Counted from the first letter of the stretch, positions 19,975 through 30,510 are shown. The stretch is 64,000 nt of DNA from Orientallactaga sibirica (GCA_036365145.1 JAEOAD010000982.1:6660001-6724000); one strand, 5' to 3'. Notes: generated by a model not told the origin, from the letters alone. Numbers and translations: made by a program.

Positions 19975-20432
19975 ATGGGGCTCTGGCAGCCCCAATAGGC
20001 CAGGCTTGAATGGTCACCTCCAGTATGCCAATGAAAGAGACCAGTTATGATGAAGAGCAGAGAAAGGAGATTTATTAAATGTGGTCACATTGTGAAGAGG
20101 GACCGATAAAGAGGGACAGTGATTCCAAGTCCATTTTGGGTCCTAACAGGAACTTCAGGTTTAAGCCGAGAAAGAATTGGGACAGAGATTGAGAGCTCTG
20201 CATGATTAAGCAGCTCTGGTCAGTGTGTGGTCTGACTGATCATTGTCTCTGTTCTGATTCTGCAAGGTGGCCCAAAGAAGTTCTTATCGTTTTGTTCTTG
20301 CTTAAACTCATTCTGGTTCCTACGTGATGATCGTTTTGGCATCAGGGTAAAACTCACGCTCAAGAATAATTGTCCTCTGTTGTAGTGGGGGATGAATCTG
20401 TTCTGTGTGATTCTTCTGTTCTGCGAATCCAT
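19975..20432 (-). mobile_element. LTR-like repeat, left part
   Basis: The reverse strand has AATAAATCTCC (complement at 20,067-20,078) in sequence that looks like a rodent LTR. It is interrupted at CTGCGAATCCATTTT by five SINEs and resumes at 21,352. The open frame at 20,220-20,432 has no recognisable domain. Confidence 0.4.
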
Positions 20433-20437
20433 TTTTT

Positions 20438-20579
20438 TTTTTCAAGGTAGGGTTTCACTCTAGTCCAGGCTGACCTGGAATTAACTATGTAGTCTCAGGG
20501 TGGCCTTGAACTCATGGTGATCCTCCTACCTCTGCCTCCAAGTGCTGGGATTAAAGGTGTGCGCTACCACGCCCGGCTT
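20438..20579 (-). mobile_element. B1 SINE (AATCCAT train, member 1)
   Basis: Reverse copy directly after GAATCCATTTTT; ends CACGCCCGGCTT. Confidence 0.94.
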
Positions 20580-20588
20580 CTGAATCCA

Positions 20589-20590
<2 letters not shown>

Positions 20591-20621
<31 letters not shown>

Positions 20622-20771
20622 TTTTTTTGGTTTTTCGAGGTAGGGTCTCACTCTAGCCCAGACTGATCTGGAATTAACTATGTAGGCTCACGGTGGCCTT
20701 GAACTCACAGCAATCCTCCTACCTCTGCCTCCTGAGGGCTGGGATTAAAGGCATGCACCACCACGCCCGGC
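20591..20771 (-). mobile_element. B1 SINE (AATCCAT train, member 2)
   Basis: Reverse copy with (TTTA)n tail complement, after TGAATCCATGATTTATT. Confidence 0.94.
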
Positions 20772-20781
20772 CTGAATCCAT

Positions 20782-20922
20782 TTTTTTTTTTTTTTTTGGT
20801 TTTTTGAAATAGGGTTTCATCTAGCTTGATTTATTTATTTATTTAGTTCAGGGTTTTGAACTTTATTTGATCCTTTCTGCCTCCCGAGTGCTGGGACTAA
20901 AGGTGTGCGCCACCACGCCTGG
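20782..20922 (-). mobile_element. B1 SINE, internally rearranged (AATCCAT train, member 3)
   Basis: Reverse copy in which the middle third is replaced by a short (TTTA)n-rich stretch (20,828-20,845). Its 3' and 5' ends are normal. Confidence 0.88.
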
Positions 20923-20937
20923 CTGAATCCATTTTTT

Positions 20938-21119
20938 AAAATTATTTATTTATTTATTTATTTATTTCAGACAGAGTGAGAATGGGCACGACACTTCAAA
21001 CGAGCTCCAGACGCATGTGCCACCATGTGCATCCGGTTTACGTGGGACCTGGAGAATTGAACCGGGGTTCTTAGGCTTTGCAGGCATGTGCCTTAACCTC
21101 TAAGCCATCTGTCCAGCCC
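20938..21119 (-). mobile_element. tRNA/ID-headed SINE (AATCCAT train, member 4)
   Basis: Reverse copy lacking part of its GA stretch; ends ATCTGTCCAGCCCC. Confidence 0.9.
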
Positions 21120-21135
21120 CCTGAATCCATTTTTT

Positions 21136-21353
21136 AAAAATCTATTTAATTAATTTATTTGAGAGAAAGAGGCAGAGAGAGCGGGGGTGGGGGAGGAGAG
21201 AATGGGCGCACCAGGACCTCCAGCAACAGCAAGCGAATTCCAGACACATGCACTCCCTTGTGCATCTGGCTTATGTGGGTCCTGGAGAATCGAAATGGGG
21301 TCCTTTGGCTTTGCAGGCAAACACCTTAACCACTAAGCTATCTCTCCAGCCCC
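21136..21353 (-). mobile_element. tRNA/ID-headed SINE (AATCCAT train, member 5)
   Basis: Reverse copy ending TATCTCTCCAGCCCC. It is followed by the final flank CTGCAAATCCATTTT. Confidence 0.92.
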
Positions 21354-21480
21354 TGCAAATCCATTTTGACTCAAGAGGAGAAGTTAAGGGCAATGATTTA
21401 TCTCTATGCCTTCATCCAAGGTAAAGGAGGCAGACCAGCATAAAATGAAGATAGAGGCATCAGGCTTTCACCCTGATTTT
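21354..21480 (-). mobile_element. LTR-like repeat, right part
   Basis: Continuation of 19,975-20,432 after the SINE train. Confidence 0.4.
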
Positions 21481-21559
21481 AGCTGCTTTGTGGGCCCAAG
21501 TGAGGAGTCAGCGCTTTTTTAGCAAAAGCAATTTCTAAGTGTTTGCTTAATTTTGACAT

Positions 21560-21655
21560 TCAGAACTGCACAGTAAAAATTTTCCATTATTTTTAGCCAC
21601 TAAATTTGTGCTAATTTGTTTCAGCAGCAATAGGAGAGAGGGAATTACAACAATT
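21560..21655 (+). mobile_element. MLT1-type LTR, 3' end
   Basis: TTTTTAGCCACTAAATTTGTGC resembles the terminal part of the MaLR LTR seen at 18,243-19,078. Confidence 0.4.
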
Positions 21656-21661
21656 GTCTTG

Positions 21662-22055
21662 TTTGTGTATGTCCATGTATGTGTGTAGAGTAGGTGTGGT
21701 ATGGTATGTGATGTGATGTGTATGGTATATGCATGTGTATGTGGGCAGATGAACACATCCCATTTGCACATGTGCAGAAGCCAGAGGACAATTTCAGATG
21801 TCATCCTCTATCACTCATTTATGTATTTCCTTGACATGTAGACTCTTCCTTAACCCCAGAGCTGCAGGGTGTTTTGGTCAGCTATCCCCAGAAATTCTCT
21901 GGTCTCCACCTCCTGCAGGACCCAGGTTACAGGCAAGCATGGCCACCCCTAACTTTTTACAAGGGTGCTTAGGAATGAAACTCTGGCAGTCTAAGGCCTT
22001 CTCAGTTGTAAGTGGCAAATGCTCTTAACCTGCTGAGCATCTCTTCAGACTCAAT
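21662..22055 (-). mobile_element. B4-like composite SINE
   Basis: Reverse copy: a GT-rich tail (TGTATGTGGGCAGATG), CAGAAGCCAGAGGACAA, and an ID-like head complement (CTTAACCTGCTGAGCATCTC). Confidence 0.7.
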
Positions 22056-22245
22056 GGAGTTGTGTGTGTGTGTGTGTAGAGTATATACGAGTGCTGTGGC
22101 TAGAGAACATTTGATGTCTTTCTCTTATTGTTCATCTGAGTACTTCCTTGGGATGGGGTTTTTCTCTCAATCCAGAGCTGCTGTCCTATTGTCATCAGTC
22201 ATCAGCCCCTGTGATTCTCCTGTTTCTGCCTGCCACTGGGATTAA
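22056..22245 (-). mobile_element. B4-like composite SINE, left part
   Basis: Starts with (GT)9. It is interrupted at GATTAAAAGACTATC by SINEs and resumes at about 22,980. Confidence 0.65.
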
Positions 22246-22267
22246 AAGACTATCTTTTTTTGTTATT

Positions 22268-22408
22268 GTTGTTGTTTTAATTTATTATTTATTTTCAAGG
22301 AGAAAGGGAGAGAGAGAGAGAGAGAGAAGGAGCAAGTGAGTATGGGCATGCCAGGACCTTAGTCTTTGTAGGCAAGCACCTTAACCATTAAGCCATCTCT
22401 CCAGTTCT
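22268..22408 (-). mobile_element. tRNA/ID-headed SINE, internally deleted
   Basis: Reverse copy that jumps from CATGCCAGGACC to TTAGTCTTTGTAGGCAAGC, losing the central body. Confidence 0.82.
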
Positions 22409-22410
22409 GT

Positions 22411-22628
22411 TTTTTTAAAAATATTTTTTTTATGAGAGAGAAAATTGGTGGACCAGGGCCTCCAGCCAATGCGATTGAACTCCAGATGTGTGAGCCACTT
22501 TGTGCACATGTGCAACCTTGTGCTTGCGTCACCTTATGTGTTTGGTTATATGGGACCTGGAGAGTCAATCATAGGTCTTTAGGCTTCATAGGCAAGTGTC
22601 TTAACTGCTAAGCCATCTCTCTAGCCCT
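22411..22628 (-). mobile_element. tRNA/ID-headed SINE, variant 2 (motif decayed)
   Basis: Same extra segment as at 8,643 and 36,997, but the motif reads GAGCCACTTTGTGC, so the CTCF-like core is lost. Confidence 0.8.
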
Positions 22629-22634
22629 TTAAAA

Positions 22635-22722
22635 AATCTTTTTTATTTATTTGCAAGCAGAGAGAGAAGAGAGACAAACAGAGAAAATGTGCAAGCTAGA
22701 GTCTTCAGCCACTGCAAACGAA
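22635..22722 (-). mobile_element. tRNA/ID-headed SINE, truncated
   Basis: Reverse copy ending abruptly at CACTGCAAACGAAGT, where a headless B1 begins. Confidence 0.75.
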
Positions 22723-22822
22723 GTCTATAGTCCCAGGCTGGCCTCAAACTCACAGCAATCATCCTAACTCTGCTTCTAAAGTGCTGGGATTAAAGGCATG
22801 TGCCACCATGCCTGGTTTAAGA
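22723..22822 (-). mobile_element. B1 SINE, 3'-truncated
   Basis: Reverse copy starting in the middle (CTATAGTCCCAGGCTGGCC). The abrupt junction with the preceding SINE suggests a deletion or chimeric retroposition. Confidence 0.8.
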
Positions 22823-22830
22823 CTACCTTT

Positions 22831-22980
22831 TTGTTGTTGTTTTTGAGGTAGGGTCTTGCTCTAGCCCAGGCTGACCTGGAATTCACTATGTAGTCTCAAG
22901 ATGGCCTTGAACTCACAGTGATCCTCCTACCTCAGCCTCCCAAGTGCTGGGATTAAAGGTGTGTGCCACCACACCCAGCT
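22831..22980 (-). mobile_element. B1 SINE
   Basis: Reverse copy; flanks TTAAGACTACCTTTTT and TAAAACTATCTTTTT. Confidence 0.92.
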
Positions 22981-23095
22981 AAAACTATCTTTTTATATGT
23001 GTTCTGGGGAGTCAAACTTGGTGTTCTCCAGACTAAGAGGCCCTCATGCTTAAATGACAAGTGCTCTTAACCACTGAACTATCTCCCCAGCCCCA
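22981..23095 (-). mobile_element. B4-like composite SINE, right part
   Basis: Head complement of the element begun at 22,056: GTGCTCTTAACCACTGAAC, CTCCCCAGCCCC. Confidence 0.65.
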
Positions 23096-23109
23096 TCCTT
23101 AAAAAAAAT

Positions 23110-23265
23110 TTTTTTTTTGGTTTTTTCGAGGTAGGGTCTCACTCTAGCTCAGGCTGACCTGGAATTCACTATGTAGTCTCAGGGCAGCCTCGAACTCATG
23201 GTGAGCCTCCTACTTCTGCCTCCCGAGAGCTGGGATTAAAGGCGCGCATCACCATGCCTGCCTTA
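23110..23265 (-). mobile_element. B1 SINE
   Basis: Reverse copy; flanks CCTTAAAAAAAATTTT and CCTTAAAATAGTTTTT. Confidence 0.92.
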
Positions 23266-23271
23266 AAATAG

Positions 23272-23302
23272 TTTTTATTTTTATTTATTATTTGAGAGGG
23301 AG

Positions 23303-23348
<46 letters not shown>

Positions 23349-23436
23349 GGTGTGCCAGGACCTGTAGCCAGACACATGCGCCACCCTGTTGATCTGGGAG
23401 GCAAGTGCCTTAACCACTAAGCCATCTCTCCAGCTC
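23272..23436 (-). mobile_element. tRNA/ID-headed SINE with (GA)n
   Basis: Reverse copy whose purine stretch expanded to about 19 GA units (23,307-23,345). The central body is shortened. Confidence 0.87.
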
Positions 23437-23454
23437 CCATCTCTCTCTCTCTCT

Positions 23455-23690
23455 CTCTTTTTACACAAGGTCTCATATAGCCCAGGCTGATCTCAATCTG
23501 ACTATGTAGCTGAGGATGATGTTGAACTTCTGATCCTCCTTCCTCCACCTCACAAGTGCTGAGATTATATGTGTGCACCACCCCATTGCTTTAATTTTTA
23601 CCACCACAGTCTATTTTGCAGTGGGGATTGAACTCATGTATGCTGTATTTTAAGGGCTCTTGTGATTACATTCAAGCAACTTGGAAAATC
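23455..23690 (-). mobile_element. Old B1-containing composite SINE
   Basis: Reverse diverged copy: AAGGTCTCATATAGCCCAGG, CAAGTGCTGAGATTATATG. Confidence 0.55.
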
Positions 23691-23799
23691 CAGGATGATC
23701 TCCCCATCCCCAGATCAGTGAATCAGCAACCATATCCATCTGCAACCTTACTTCCTCTTTTCTGTATTAGCCAATGAAGTCATGAATAAAAGAGAGAGA

Positions 23800-24300
23800 G
23801 TCTATAAATTCCTATCACATGTTCTACATCCTTAGTCATCAGGGAAATGAAAATTCAAACTACTTTGAGATTCTATCTCCTGTCAAAATGGCTATCATCA
23901 AGAAATCAAATGGCAATAAGTGCTGTCAAGGGTGGTGGAAAAGCGGAGCCCTTCTCCATTGTTGGTGGAAATGTAAACTGGTACAGCCACTGTGAAAATC
24001 AGTGTAGAGGTTCCTGGGACAGCTAAAAATAGATTTACTATAGGACCCAGCTATACCACTCCTTGGCATATACCCTAAGGATTCTACTCATCCATGTTTA
24101 TGGCTTCTCTATTTACAATAGCTAGGAAATGGAACAAAATTGATGAATGGATAATGAAGATGTGGGTTATTTACACATAGAGTTTTATTCAGCTGTCCAT
24201 CAAAATGAAATTTGCAGGGAAATGGATGGATCTGGAAAAGATTATACTAAGTAAGGTAACCCTGCCTTAGAAAGTCAAATAAACACCACATGTTCTATAA
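23800..24300 (+). pseudogene. L1 ORF2 3' portion, frame broken
   Basis: Forward L1 sequence with the classic order GGCTATCATCAAGAAATCAA, GTAAACTGGTACAGCCACTG, ACCCAGCTATACCACTCC. It ends with an ORF2 tail disturbed by stops. Nucleotide comparison with the reversed copy at 2,183-2,590 supports the frame. Confidence 0.78.
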
Positions 24301-25660
24301 CATATGTATAACCTACATTCTAATGTTAGATTTCTATGTGATTTGGAATACTAGTCAGTAGTAGAGACCAGAAAGGTAGAAATGGGCTAAGAGGAGGGAG
24401 GAGAGGGGAGGGCTTCAGGGGAAAGTATAGTAGATATGTAAATAGAGGGGCAGAATACTGTTGGTGGACTGGTCAAACTGGGGTTAGGGGAAGGGATGGA
24501 AGAAAAGAGGGGTGAGAGGAGGATTTACCAAAATTAAAGATGTTAAGAATAAGCCATATGAAAACCTACTTCTTTGCTAATAATATACATGTAGAAAAAG
24601 AGTTTGGGCAGAAGTATCCTGTGAAGGTAGATAATGTTGTGCCCAGAAGCCATAGATTGTTATTAGAAAAATTTCAGTGCCAAGGATGAAATACCCTCCA
24701 GTGAGCTGTTAGCCAGAGAGGCCCTTGATGCCCCTAAACCATTACAGGCTTTTGCCAAGGCTCTTGGTTGCCCAACTAAACTAAATTAGAAGATCCTGTT
24801 GCTGAAGACTCCACATGCTGGTCTGCAGGTCACTGAGACGTCAAACTGTAGCTGAGCTAGAAACCTCCTCCTTGTTGACTAGCTGTCAGGATGCTGGAAA
24901 GACCTATGCACCTGTTGTGGGAGAAAAGTCATCAATAAGTTTAGCTATCCATGGACCCTGTAGGCTTTATGGCTGGCTAGCCAGGTCAAATGTACTAACT
25001 GGTACAATGGTGGTATGACTATTACAGAGGAAACCAACTGCTCTCTGTTAGGACTTGAGGCCCACTCCATGGGAGGGAATTCCTTCCTGGTACTGAAAAC
25101 CTATGACCGAGGAGGTCATAAACCCTAGGGGGGGGGATTGTTACTGTTGTCTGGCTAAACAGATATGTAATGCCCACCAAACAGCCCTCTAAACACTTGT
25201 GTTTATGCCCATACATTAATGCTACTCTCTTTTGGTTAGAAAAGCTTCTCTTTTTCAGATTGTGGTGACCGCTAGGGTTACTCAAAACTCACCAAAGTGC
25301 TAAGAAGAAGTGACAGTGGAGTGTTCAGCACTAAGAGAGACATCTCTATCACACCCTCCAAGGCTCAGGTGGAGGAGCTAAAGGAAGGGGAGGAGTGCTT
25401 TGCAATATTGTCTTTCAGACACAACGTGACCATTGGTATTCATGACCTCACAGTGGCTGACACTACCTACACAAGACCTGTATCATAGGAGGAAAAAAAA
25501 TGAAAAAAATAATGACATAAAAATAGAAGAGAGAATAGTTGGAAAGAACAAGGGATTCAATGGAGGGGGCATTTGGAAGGGGAAAAAGGAAGGTGGTAGG
25601 AGGGGATTATGATCATGGTTTATTGTCTATATGATGTTGTTAATAAAAAGTTTTAAAAAA
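24301..25660 (+). mobile_element. L1 3' UTR (complete forward copy)
   Basis: About 1.36 kb from the ORF2 tail to GTTAATAAAAAGTTTT with a short A tail. It is the sense-strand reference for the reversed 3' UTRs elsewhere in the window. Open frames inside it (24,815-25,488) show no known domain. Confidence 0.8.
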
Positions 25661-25875
25661 TCATTAGTTTTCTGACAGGTCAGCTGAGAGGTGTCTACCC
25701 ACCCTCCTTGAAAAAGGCTTATTCAAGAGTATCAGAGAATTGCTTAAATATTTCAATCAGAAATTCAAATTACTTCTCAGAATAATTTGATGAAGTACAT
25801 TCTCAAAAATCCATTCCAGATAGGCTTAATATTTTACAATAGAATTTATGTGAATGAGAAATGGTGATGTGATAG
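25661..25875. other. Non-coding sequence, no feature recognised
   Basis: AT-rich, non-repetitive by eye. Confidence 0.35.
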
Positions 25876-26232
25876 CTAATATTTGTTGTAAACTTGTCAG
25901 GATTTAGAATTACTAGGAGACGCATATCTGGGCATGTCTGCTAAGATATTTCAGAGGATTTAACTGAGGAGGAAAGACACACTGGATGAAGGCAGCACTA
26001 TCCCATGGGCTGGAATCCCAGAGTGAATTTAAAAGGCAAAAGGAGGAAGCTGGCTGAGCACCAGTGTTCATCTCTCTCTGCTTCCTGTAATGTGACCAGC
26101 TGCCTCATACTTTTGCCACCATGCCCTCCCAGTCAGGATGAAGTGCACCCTCAAACTATAAGCCCAAATAAACACTTTCTCCTTATTAAGTTGCTTTTTT
26201 TTGTCAGGTAACTAAAAGTAACTAATATAGGT
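25876..26232 (+). mobile_element. Rodent LTR-like interspersed repeat
   Basis: CTTGTCAGGATTTAGAATTAC, GGCATGTCTGCTAAG, ATCCCATGGGCTGGAATCCC, CCAAATAAACACTTTCTCC, then GTAACTAATA. The AATAAA near the 3' end and this order match a common rodent LTR-type repeat whose name I do not recall with certainty. Confidence 0.5.
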
Positions 26233-26254
26233 GATTTGAGTCTTCTAAAGAAAA

Positions 26255-26440
26255 GAGTAGCTGGGCATGGTGACACACACCTTTAATCCCAGCACTCAGG
26301 AGGCAGAGGTAGGAGGATCACTATGAGTTCAAGGCCAGCCTGAGACTACAGAGTGAATTCCAGGTCAGCTTGGGCTAGAGTGAGACCCTACCTCGAAAAA
26401 AAAAACAAACAAAAAAAAAAAAAAAAAAAGAAAAGAAAAG
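26255..26440 (+). mobile_element. B1 SINE
   Basis: Forward copy with a long A-rich tail. AAAGAAAAGAGTA flanks both ends. Confidence 0.93.
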
Positions 26441-26685
26441 AGTATCCCCTCTTCTCCCAAGCCTCTCCATTTTCATCATTAAAGCACTAAGAAGGAGTTA
26501 CAATTCAAAATAATTACAAAGGAAGTATTGAAATAACCATATATCTTACCATCATCATTATATAAAAATGTCTAGAGGAACAGTTGTTCAAGAGTTATCA
26601 GTGATTATTAATTATCTTTGCAATAATTTGTAATAGTCAAGTTACAGAAGATTTTAATTTTACACTGTATATATATTTAAAACAT
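26441..26685. other. Non-coding sequence, no feature recognised
   Basis: AT-rich, no recognisable repeat or open frame. Confidence 0.35.
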
Positions 26686-26850
26686 TTATTCATTTATTTG
26701 GAACAGAGAGAGTGAATATGGACACACCAGGGCCTTCTGCCACTGCAAGCTAACTCCAAATGCATGCACCACTTTATGCATCTTCTTTATGAGGGTACTG
26801 GGGATTCAAACCCAGGCAGTCAGGCTTTGCAAGCAAGCGCCTTTAACTGT
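26686..26850 (-). mobile_element. tRNA/ID-headed SINE, old
   Basis: Reverse diverged copy lacking a clear head. Confidence 0.7.
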
Positions 26851-26884
26851 GTATCTTTAATGTCTTATTTAATACCAAGTAGGT

Positions 26885-27042
26885 ATTACTTTTTTTCTTT
26901 TTCTTTTTAGAGTAGGGTCTCACTCTAATCCAGGCTGACCTAGAATTCACTATATAGTCCCAGGCTGGCCTGAAACTCACAGTAGTCCTAACTTTGCCTC
27001 CAAAGTGCTGGGATTAAAGGCGTGCCTCACTATGCCTGCTGG
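26885..27042 (-). mobile_element. B1 SINE
   Basis: Reverse copy; flanks AGGTATTACTTTTTT and TGGTATTACTTCC. Confidence 0.9.
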
Positions 27043-27866
27043 TATTACTTCCATAATAAAATGATGTACATATTTTTCATAAGACATCTAGTAAGCTTTG
27101 GCAGGTAAGAGACATGTGTTCCTGGTAGGTCCCTTGAACCCATTTTTATTGTCAAGTAGCAACAAATTTATTACATGACCCAAGCATTCATCTTGCCTCT
27201 CAGGAGTAGAGGTATAGAAGATTTTCCTCCTGCTTTGAGCTGCACCAGAATCCCCCAAAAGGATGAGGTCTCTGTGTTCCTGACTGGGCATATCTGGGAT
27301 GGGGTCCAGGATGTGTGCTGCTAATCAGTTCTCATGCGCTGACACCACAATCCATAAGCCTCTATGGCATGAGAAACAAAACAGCAGGGAGCAGAAGCCT
27401 AAGCTCAGGGCTGGCAAAAAAATCAACTTAAATGACTTCTTACTTTTGCCTCTGGCTGGCCTTTAGTTTTTTTTGAGGAGATGAACTTGATTTGACTGAC
27501 TCTATTTAATAAGAAGTCTTGCTAGTTAAGGGTTGCGCCGTATCTTATTAGATGAGCGCCTGGTTTAGAGACTTTTCAATTAAGTCCCATAGCCTCTAGG
27601 GCTTGACAGTTCATCTGAGGTTGGCTGCCTACATTGGGAGCTTCACAACCCAAGGGGTGGCTGTGGCATCTCACCCTCAGCTCAGACTACTGATCTTGGT
27701 TTCTCTGAATTCTAAGGTGGTGACATTGAGAGTAATGGAAGAATCATTGCAGAACTGATTTCCTGTTGGAAAGCAACAAGGGGTTATAATTGGAGGAAGC
27801 AAAGCACAGGGTAAAACATTCCTACCCAGCCCCATAATCCATAAGTGACAAATATATTGTTTGCGT
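27043..27866. other. Unassigned low-copy-looking block
   Basis: About 820 bp with none of the SINE or L1 landmarks. The only open frame of note (27,088-27,291, minus, 67 codons) has no recognisable motif. It may be old LTR or unique intergenic sequence. Confidence 0.3.
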
Positions 27867-27868
27867 GT

Positions 27869-27902
<34 letters not shown>
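27869..27902. repeat. (GT)17 microsatellite
   Basis: Pure GT tract leading into the GT-rich tail of the next element. Confidence 0.96.
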
Positions 27903-27905
<3 letters not shown>

Positions 27906-28225
27906 ATTTGAATATGTATGATGCACATGTATGTGCATGGGTATGTGGGTATGTATGGAGGCCAGAAGTCAATGTTGGTTATCTTACTCAATCCCTGCCC
28001 ATCTTGATTTTTGAGACAAGGTCTTTTGCTGAACCTAGAGCTCACCATCCTGGCTAATCTAGCTAGCCAGCAAGCCCTAGGGATTCTTCTGTGTCCACCT
28101 CCTCAGTGTGGGATTACATGTGCATACTGTCATGCCCAGCTTTTTACATGTGTGCTGAGAATCTGAACTCAGGCCCTCCACTCACATAGCAAACACTTCA
28201 TCAATCTAGTCATCACCCTAGCCCT
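27903..28225 (-). mobile_element. B4-like composite SINE
   Basis: Reverse copy: GGAGGCCAGAAGTCAATG, GAGACAAGGTCTTTTGCTG, GGGATTACATGTGC, CATCACCCTAGCCC. Confidence 0.75.
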
Positions 28226-28234
28226 ACAAATGTA

Positions 28235-28735
28235 TTCTTTTCCTGGCAGATTAGATATATATAATTTTGACCATTTAAGTGCACAGTACAGTGACATTGA
28301 GTGCATTAACAATGCTGTACAGCCACCACGACTGACCATCTCCAGAACTATTTCATGATTCCACACTGAAACTTTATGATTGTCACATACAAACACACAT
28401 ATGCATTTACTGAGATATGATTCACAAATCATACAAATAACCCATTTAAAATATACAATTCAAGAGTTTTTAGTATATTTACAATTGTGCCATCATTAAC
28501 ACAATTTATTTTACATTTTTGTCACTTCAGAAAGAAACCCTGCACCCATTCACTGCCTCTTCTCGGTTCTACCAACTGTAGGGGATCACTAATTTACTTT
28601 CTATCTCTGTGGATCTGCACGTTCCACACTTTGACTAAATGGGATTATAAAACAAGTTGTTTTTTGTGTCTGGCTTCTATTAGTTAGCATCATATTTACC
28701 AGGGTCATTCATTCATGTTCTAGCTTGAATCAATA
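28235..28735 (-). mobile_element. Ancient L1 (L1M-type) 3' fragment
   Basis: ACTGAGATATGATTCACA, CCATTTAAAATATACAATTC and TTTTGTGTCTGGCTTC are characteristic of reversed old mammalian L1. Confidence 0.65.
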
Positions 28736-28737
28736 CT

Positions 28738-29035
28738 TTGCGTATGTATGTATGGTGTGCATGTGGAGGCCAGAGGACAACCATGAAGTGTTTGTGCTTT
28801 TTCCACCTTCTTTGAGACAAGGTCTTGTGCCACCCCCCCCCCCAAAAAAAGCCTGTCTAGGGGGCTCTGGGGCTTTGGATTCTCCTGGGTCCTCCTCCCA
28901 TTGCCATAGGCATTTTAGGATCACAGAGGCTTGTTCCACTTTGCATCTAGCTTGATGTGCGTGCTAGGGAGGACTTAGCTCCAGTCAGCCGACTTTGCAT
29001 GCCTTTAACCACTGAATCATCACCCCAGACCTTTT
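28738..29035 (-). mobile_element. B4-like composite SINE
   Basis: Reverse copy with a C9/A7 homopolymer junction at 28,833-28,850. Confidence 0.65.
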
Positions 29036-29039
29036 GTTC

Positions 29040-29720
29040 CCTTTTATGGCCTCTTTTGACAAAATTCAAATTTGAATTCATTATCTCCTCCACATCCCCA
29101 CTGCCCAACCGAAACTTACTTCTCCATTTGGTTGAACTCTCCACTACCCACCTTCCAAGCTGACATTGTGGCTCCTTGCCAAAGCAAATCATCTGCCTCA
29201 CCAGTCTATGAAAAGCACTTCAAAAATGGTTCAAGAATTGTCTCTCCTCTTTTTCAATGTAAAGCCATCACATTTTTTGCTTATGTCTCTGGCCTCTCTC
29301 TGGCTTCCCAAAGTCCCCCAGTCTCTCCCTCCTCTAATCCTGTTCCACAAAGCAGAGTTCACCAGTGACCTTCTGAAAATCAATCTGCTTAGAGAGCTCT
29401 GCTGCTACCCATTGCTTGCCTTCTCTTGTTCACACTAAGCTGGCAGAGATCACTCAGACTAGGCATTTGGCTGCACTCCTGCCCTTTTCACATAAGGCCC
29501 CGAGGAAACTATCTGTTCCTCAGGCTCTGAGCATACTTCCTTTTCCTTCCTTCCTCTCTGTCTGCAATGCAGGCAAACTGTACAGCAGAAGACCCGGCTC
29601 TCATGAAACCCAGCCTGTAATGAGACCCCAGAGCTTGACTTCTGATCATTCTGGGGTGAAAACAAAGCCGTTTCACAAGTTAATTCCTATTGTTAAATCT
29701 TTACTACTGGTAGGATGAAA
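29040..29720 (-). mobile_element. Probable L2-derived sequence
   Basis: The C-rich run CCTGTTCCACAAAGCAGAG and CTTCCTTCCTCTCTGTCTGC resembles reversed L2 3' regions. Overlapping open frames of 90-100 codons occur here but have no domain and no codon pattern, so I do not call a gene. Confidence 0.35.
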
Positions 29721-29744
29721 AGCTCCCTGTTGTTAATCAGTTCC

Positions 29745-29934
29745 CCATTTATTTATTTATTTTTATTTATTTATTTATTTATGTATTTTTGTTTTTCAAG
29801 GTAGGGTCTCACTCTGGTCCAGGCTGACCTGGAATTAACTATGTAGTCTCAGGGTGGCCTTGAACTCACGGCGATCCTCCTACCTCTGACTCCCGAGTGC
29901 TGGGATTAAAGGTGTGCGCCACCACGCCCGGCTC
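29745..29934 (-). mobile_element. B1 SINE with (TTTA)n
   Basis: Reverse copy; flanks TTCCCCATTTATTT and CTCCCCTTTATTTT. Confidence 0.93.
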
Positions 29935-29939
29935 CCCTT

Positions 29940-30322
29940 TATTTTTTCCATGTGTGTGTTGTGTGTGCGTGTATGTATGCATGTTCACGTGTATGTGAAA
30001 GTGCACATAGATGTACAGTCACATGGATGTGTGTGCATGTGGAGGCCAGAGGAAAACCTTCAGTATTGTTCCTTAGGTACATCATCTATCTTTCTTTTTT
30101 CAAACAGGGTCTCTCACTGGCATGGAGCCCACCAAGTAGGTTACACTGGCTAACCAGTGAGCCCAAGGATCCTCCTGTTTCTGCCTCTCTACCACTGGGA
30201 TTATAGGTGCATGCCACCACAATCAACATTTTCACAAGGGCTCTGGAGATCAAACTTAGGTATGTACTAATGTTTTCAAGGCAAGTACTTTAACATCTGA
30301 GCTATCTCCCTAGCCCTCAGTT
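29940..30322 (-). mobile_element. B4-like composite SINE
   Basis: Reverse copy with GT-rich tail, GTGGAGGCCAGAGGAAAACC, AAACAGGGTCTCTCACTGGC and head complement ATCTCCCTAGCCC. Confidence 0.75.
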
Positions 30323-30343
30323 CTTACTTAAAAAATTGACCTG

Positions 30344-30503
30344 AGCCGGGCGTGGTGGCACACACCTTTAATCCCAGCACTCGGGAGGCAGAGGTAGGAG
30401 GATAGCCGAGAGTTCGAGGCCACCCTGAGACTACAGAGTGAATTCCAGGTCAGCCTGAGCTCGAGTGAGACACTACCTTGCAAAACCAAAAAAAAAAAAA
30501 AAA
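30344..30503 (+). mobile_element. B1 SINE
   Basis: Forward copy; AAAAAATTGACCTG on both sides. Confidence 0.94.
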
Positions 30504-30510
30504 ATTGACC

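Noticed and set aside
23304..23345. Tandem repeats as a possible CRISPR array or satellite
   Set aside because: These and similar tracts are dinucleotide microsatellites in SINE tails. There are no spacers, and the genome is that of a rodent.
29040..29720. Cluster of overlapping 84-100 codon frames that could be exons of an unknown gene
   Set aside because: Frames overlap on both strands, have no splice context or domain, and the sequence resembles an old L2.
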